DNA from: Solirubrobacterales bacterium 70-9
Lineage (GTDB): Bacteria; Actinomycetota; Thermoleophilia; Solirubrobacterales; 70-9
DNA length: 14,105 nucleotides
Direction: 5' to 3'
NCBI GenBank assembly: GCA_001898095.1
Contig: MKSH01000026.1
Coordinates: forward strand, 1 to 14,105
Part shown: piece by piece, positions 13,039-14,105 of the stretch
How positions within the stretch are numbered: the first letter of the stretch is position 1
Layout: each line of letters starts with the position of its first letter
Made by a program: the position numbers and the translations under genes
Notes under the pieces: generated by a model
Told to the model about the DNA's origin: nothing
The model's input: only the letters and a program-made list of their open reading frames with translations
Databases searched by the model: none

Positions 13039-13054
13039 TGTCAGCGTGCTGACA
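13039..13054. promoter_or_regulatory. 16-bp operator-like palindrome in the divergent intergenic region
   Basis: TGTCAGC-GT-GCTGACA has perfect seven-base arms with a two-base centre. It lies between the divergent secreted-protein and antiporter genes, 65 bases before the antiporter start. It looks like a dimeric regulator site; no regulator gene is next to it in the window. Confidence 0.45.
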
Positions 13055-13101
13055 CGGTGGCGCCCCACGGTACGCACTCCTTTTCCCGGCGCCCCGCGCC
13101 A

Positions 13102-13107
13102 TACGAT
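13102..13107 (+). promoter_or_regulatory. Possible -10 box of the antiporter gene
   Basis: TACGAT, the same hexamer as before the protease gene, stands 11 bases before the GTG at 13119. This would leave a leader of only about four bases. No clear -35 box is seen. Confidence 0.3.
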
Positions 13108-13118
13108 CTGCGCCCGCC

Positions 13119-14105
13119 GTGATCCGCGTCGACACCACCTCGTTCTTCCTCATCGTCCTCAGCGCCGCGATCGCCGCGGCCACGGTCGCCGCGCTTCCCT
13201 CGCGGCTGGCCCCGCCCGTCGTCGTGCTCGAGCTGATCGCCGGGATCGCGATCGGGCCGCACGGCTTCGGCTGGGCGGGGACCGACGAATTCATCGAGTT
13301 CTTCTCCAACCTCGGCCTCGGGATGCTCTTCTTCTTCGCCGGCTACGAGATCGACTTCAACCGCATCCGCGGCGCGCCGCTGCGGCTCGGCGCCCGCGGC
13401 TGGGTCCTCTCGGTGCTGATCGCCTACGCGATCGGCGGCGTCCTGGCGCTGCTCGGCGTCGTCGACTCGCTCGTCTACACGGGCTCGGCGATGGCGACCA
13501 CGGCGATCGGGACGCTGATCCCGATCCTCCGCGACGGCGGCGAGCTCGAAACCCGCTTCGGCACCTTCCTGCTGGGTGCGGGAGCGGCGGGGGAGTTCGG
13601 GCCGATCCTCCTGGTGACGCTCTTCCTCTCCACCGAACATCCGGTGGAGGAGGCCGGGATCCTAATCCTTTTCGTCCTCGTGGCCCTGGCGATCGCGGTG
13701 CTCTCGACCCGGGCGGTCGGGCGCGGCTGGCCGGCGCTCGAGCGGACCCTGGAGGCGAGCAACCAGCTGGCGATCCGGATCACGATGGTCCTCGTCTTCG
13801 GCCTCGTCGGGCTTGCCGGTCACCTCGGTCTCGACATCCTCCTCGGCGGCTTCGTCGCCGGGATGATCACCCGGGTCGCGCTCCAGGGCCACGAGGTGAG
13901 CGTGCTCGACTCGAAGCTGTCGGCGGTCGGCTTCGGCTTCCTGATCCCGTTCTTCTTCCTCTACAGCGGCATGACCTTCGACCTCGAGGCGCTCGGCTCG
14001 GCCGGTGCGATCGCGAAGCTGGCGATGTTCTTCGTCCTCTTCCTCGTCGTCCGCGGCGCCCCGGCGCTGCTGCTCTACCGCGACGTCCTCGACCGCGGGC
14101 AGCGG
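13119..14105 (+). CDS. CPA2-type cation/proton antiporter, N-terminal part (3' end outside window)
   Basis: The first 329 residues of a membrane exchanger that trades Na+ or K+ for protons. About nine to ten hydrophobic segments are visible. Family marks include ELIAGIAIGPHGFG (38-51), FFFAGYEIDF (71-80), TTAIGTLIPILRD (127-139) and FLIPFFFLYSGM (274-285). The ion-binding site in mid-protein, often an Asp pair in CPA2 antiporters, here reads GEFGPI with E159. The GTG at 13119 starts directly before the first membrane segment, with TACGAT just upstream and no SD sequence. A complete transporter needs a few more helices, and a C-terminal TrkA/RCK domain may follow beyond the edge. Confidence 0.93.
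   Translation, partial: MIRVDTTSFFLIVLSAAIAAATVAALPSRLAPPVVVLELIAGIAIGPHGFGWAGTDEFIEFFSNLGLGMLFFFAGYEIDFNRIRGAPLRLGARGWVLSVLIAYAIGGVLALLGVVDSLVYTGSAMATTAIGTLIPILRDGGELETRFGTFLLGAGAAGEFGPILLVTLFLSTEHPVEEAGILILFVLVALAIAVLSTRAVGRGWPALERTLEASNQLAIRITMVLVFGLVGLAGHLGLDILLGGFVAGMITRVALQGHEVSVLDSKLSAVGFGFLIPFFFLYSGMTFDLEALGSAGAIAKLAMFFVLFLVVRGAPALLLYRDVLDRGQR

Noticed and set aside
11712..13052. 446-codon plus-strand ORF opposite the secreted protein gene
   Set aside because: Arg/Gly/Val-rich shadow. The opposite strand has a signal peptide, domain repeats, SD and terminator.
1..14105. CRISPR arrays, tRNA, IS elements, phage or toxin-antitoxin genes
   Set aside because: No regularly spaced repeats, no tRNA cloverleaf, and no transposase or integrase motifs were seen on either strand.

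Overview
The window is a G+C-rich bacterial chromosome segment with about twelve intact or end-truncated protein genes, one probable small gene without a normal start, and one gene remnant. Very high G/C at third codon positions, several starts that look leaderless (a TANNNT box 6-8 nt before the start codon), DrrA-type export genes and an alkane-hydroxylase-style rubredoxin/TetR pair point to an actinomycete-like organism. The style of the secreted proteins suggests the Thermoleophilia/Solirubrobacterales, but that placement is inference, because no rRNA or other phylogenetic marker is present. I see no IS element, phage gene, tRNA or CRISPR array.

Left part (1-1306, + strand): the 3' end of a rubredoxin gene, a TetR-family regulator, and a YfcE-type metallophosphoesterase whose GTG overlaps the TetR stop. 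The rubredoxin-TetR order is that of actinobacterial alkB clusters, so alkB probably lies just outside the left edge. A perfect 16-bp hairpin closes this operon against the convergent next one.

1311-5084: a four-gene signalling and export module. A histidine kinase and its NarL/LuxR-type response regulator (minus strand, 4-bp overlap) are divergent from an ABC-2 exporter (ATPase and permease, + strand, 1-bp overlap). The 143 bp between the kinase ATG and the exporter ATG carry a direct repeat around a small inverted repeat. A 32-nt loopless palindrome ends the exporter operon.

5212-8067 (minus): a secreted S1-family serine protease with a cysteine-containing C-terminal extension, and a monofunctional haem catalase. 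Upstream of the catalase, 8139-8410 holds a decayed GGDEF (diguanylate cyclase) remnant.

8448-11529 (minus): a tight DEAD-box helicase / four-cysteine zinc-ribbon protein / DMT-transporter operon. It is preceded by a small ORF without a canonical start and by a CspA-type cold-shock gene whose Shine-Dalgarno sequence can be folded away in its leader. CspA plus an RNA helicase suggests a cold or RNA-structure response neighbourhood.

11725-14105: a secreted protein made of two copies of one beta-rich domain (minus), and the truncated start of a CPA2-type cation/proton antiporter (+), separated by 192 bp containing two strong inverted repeats.
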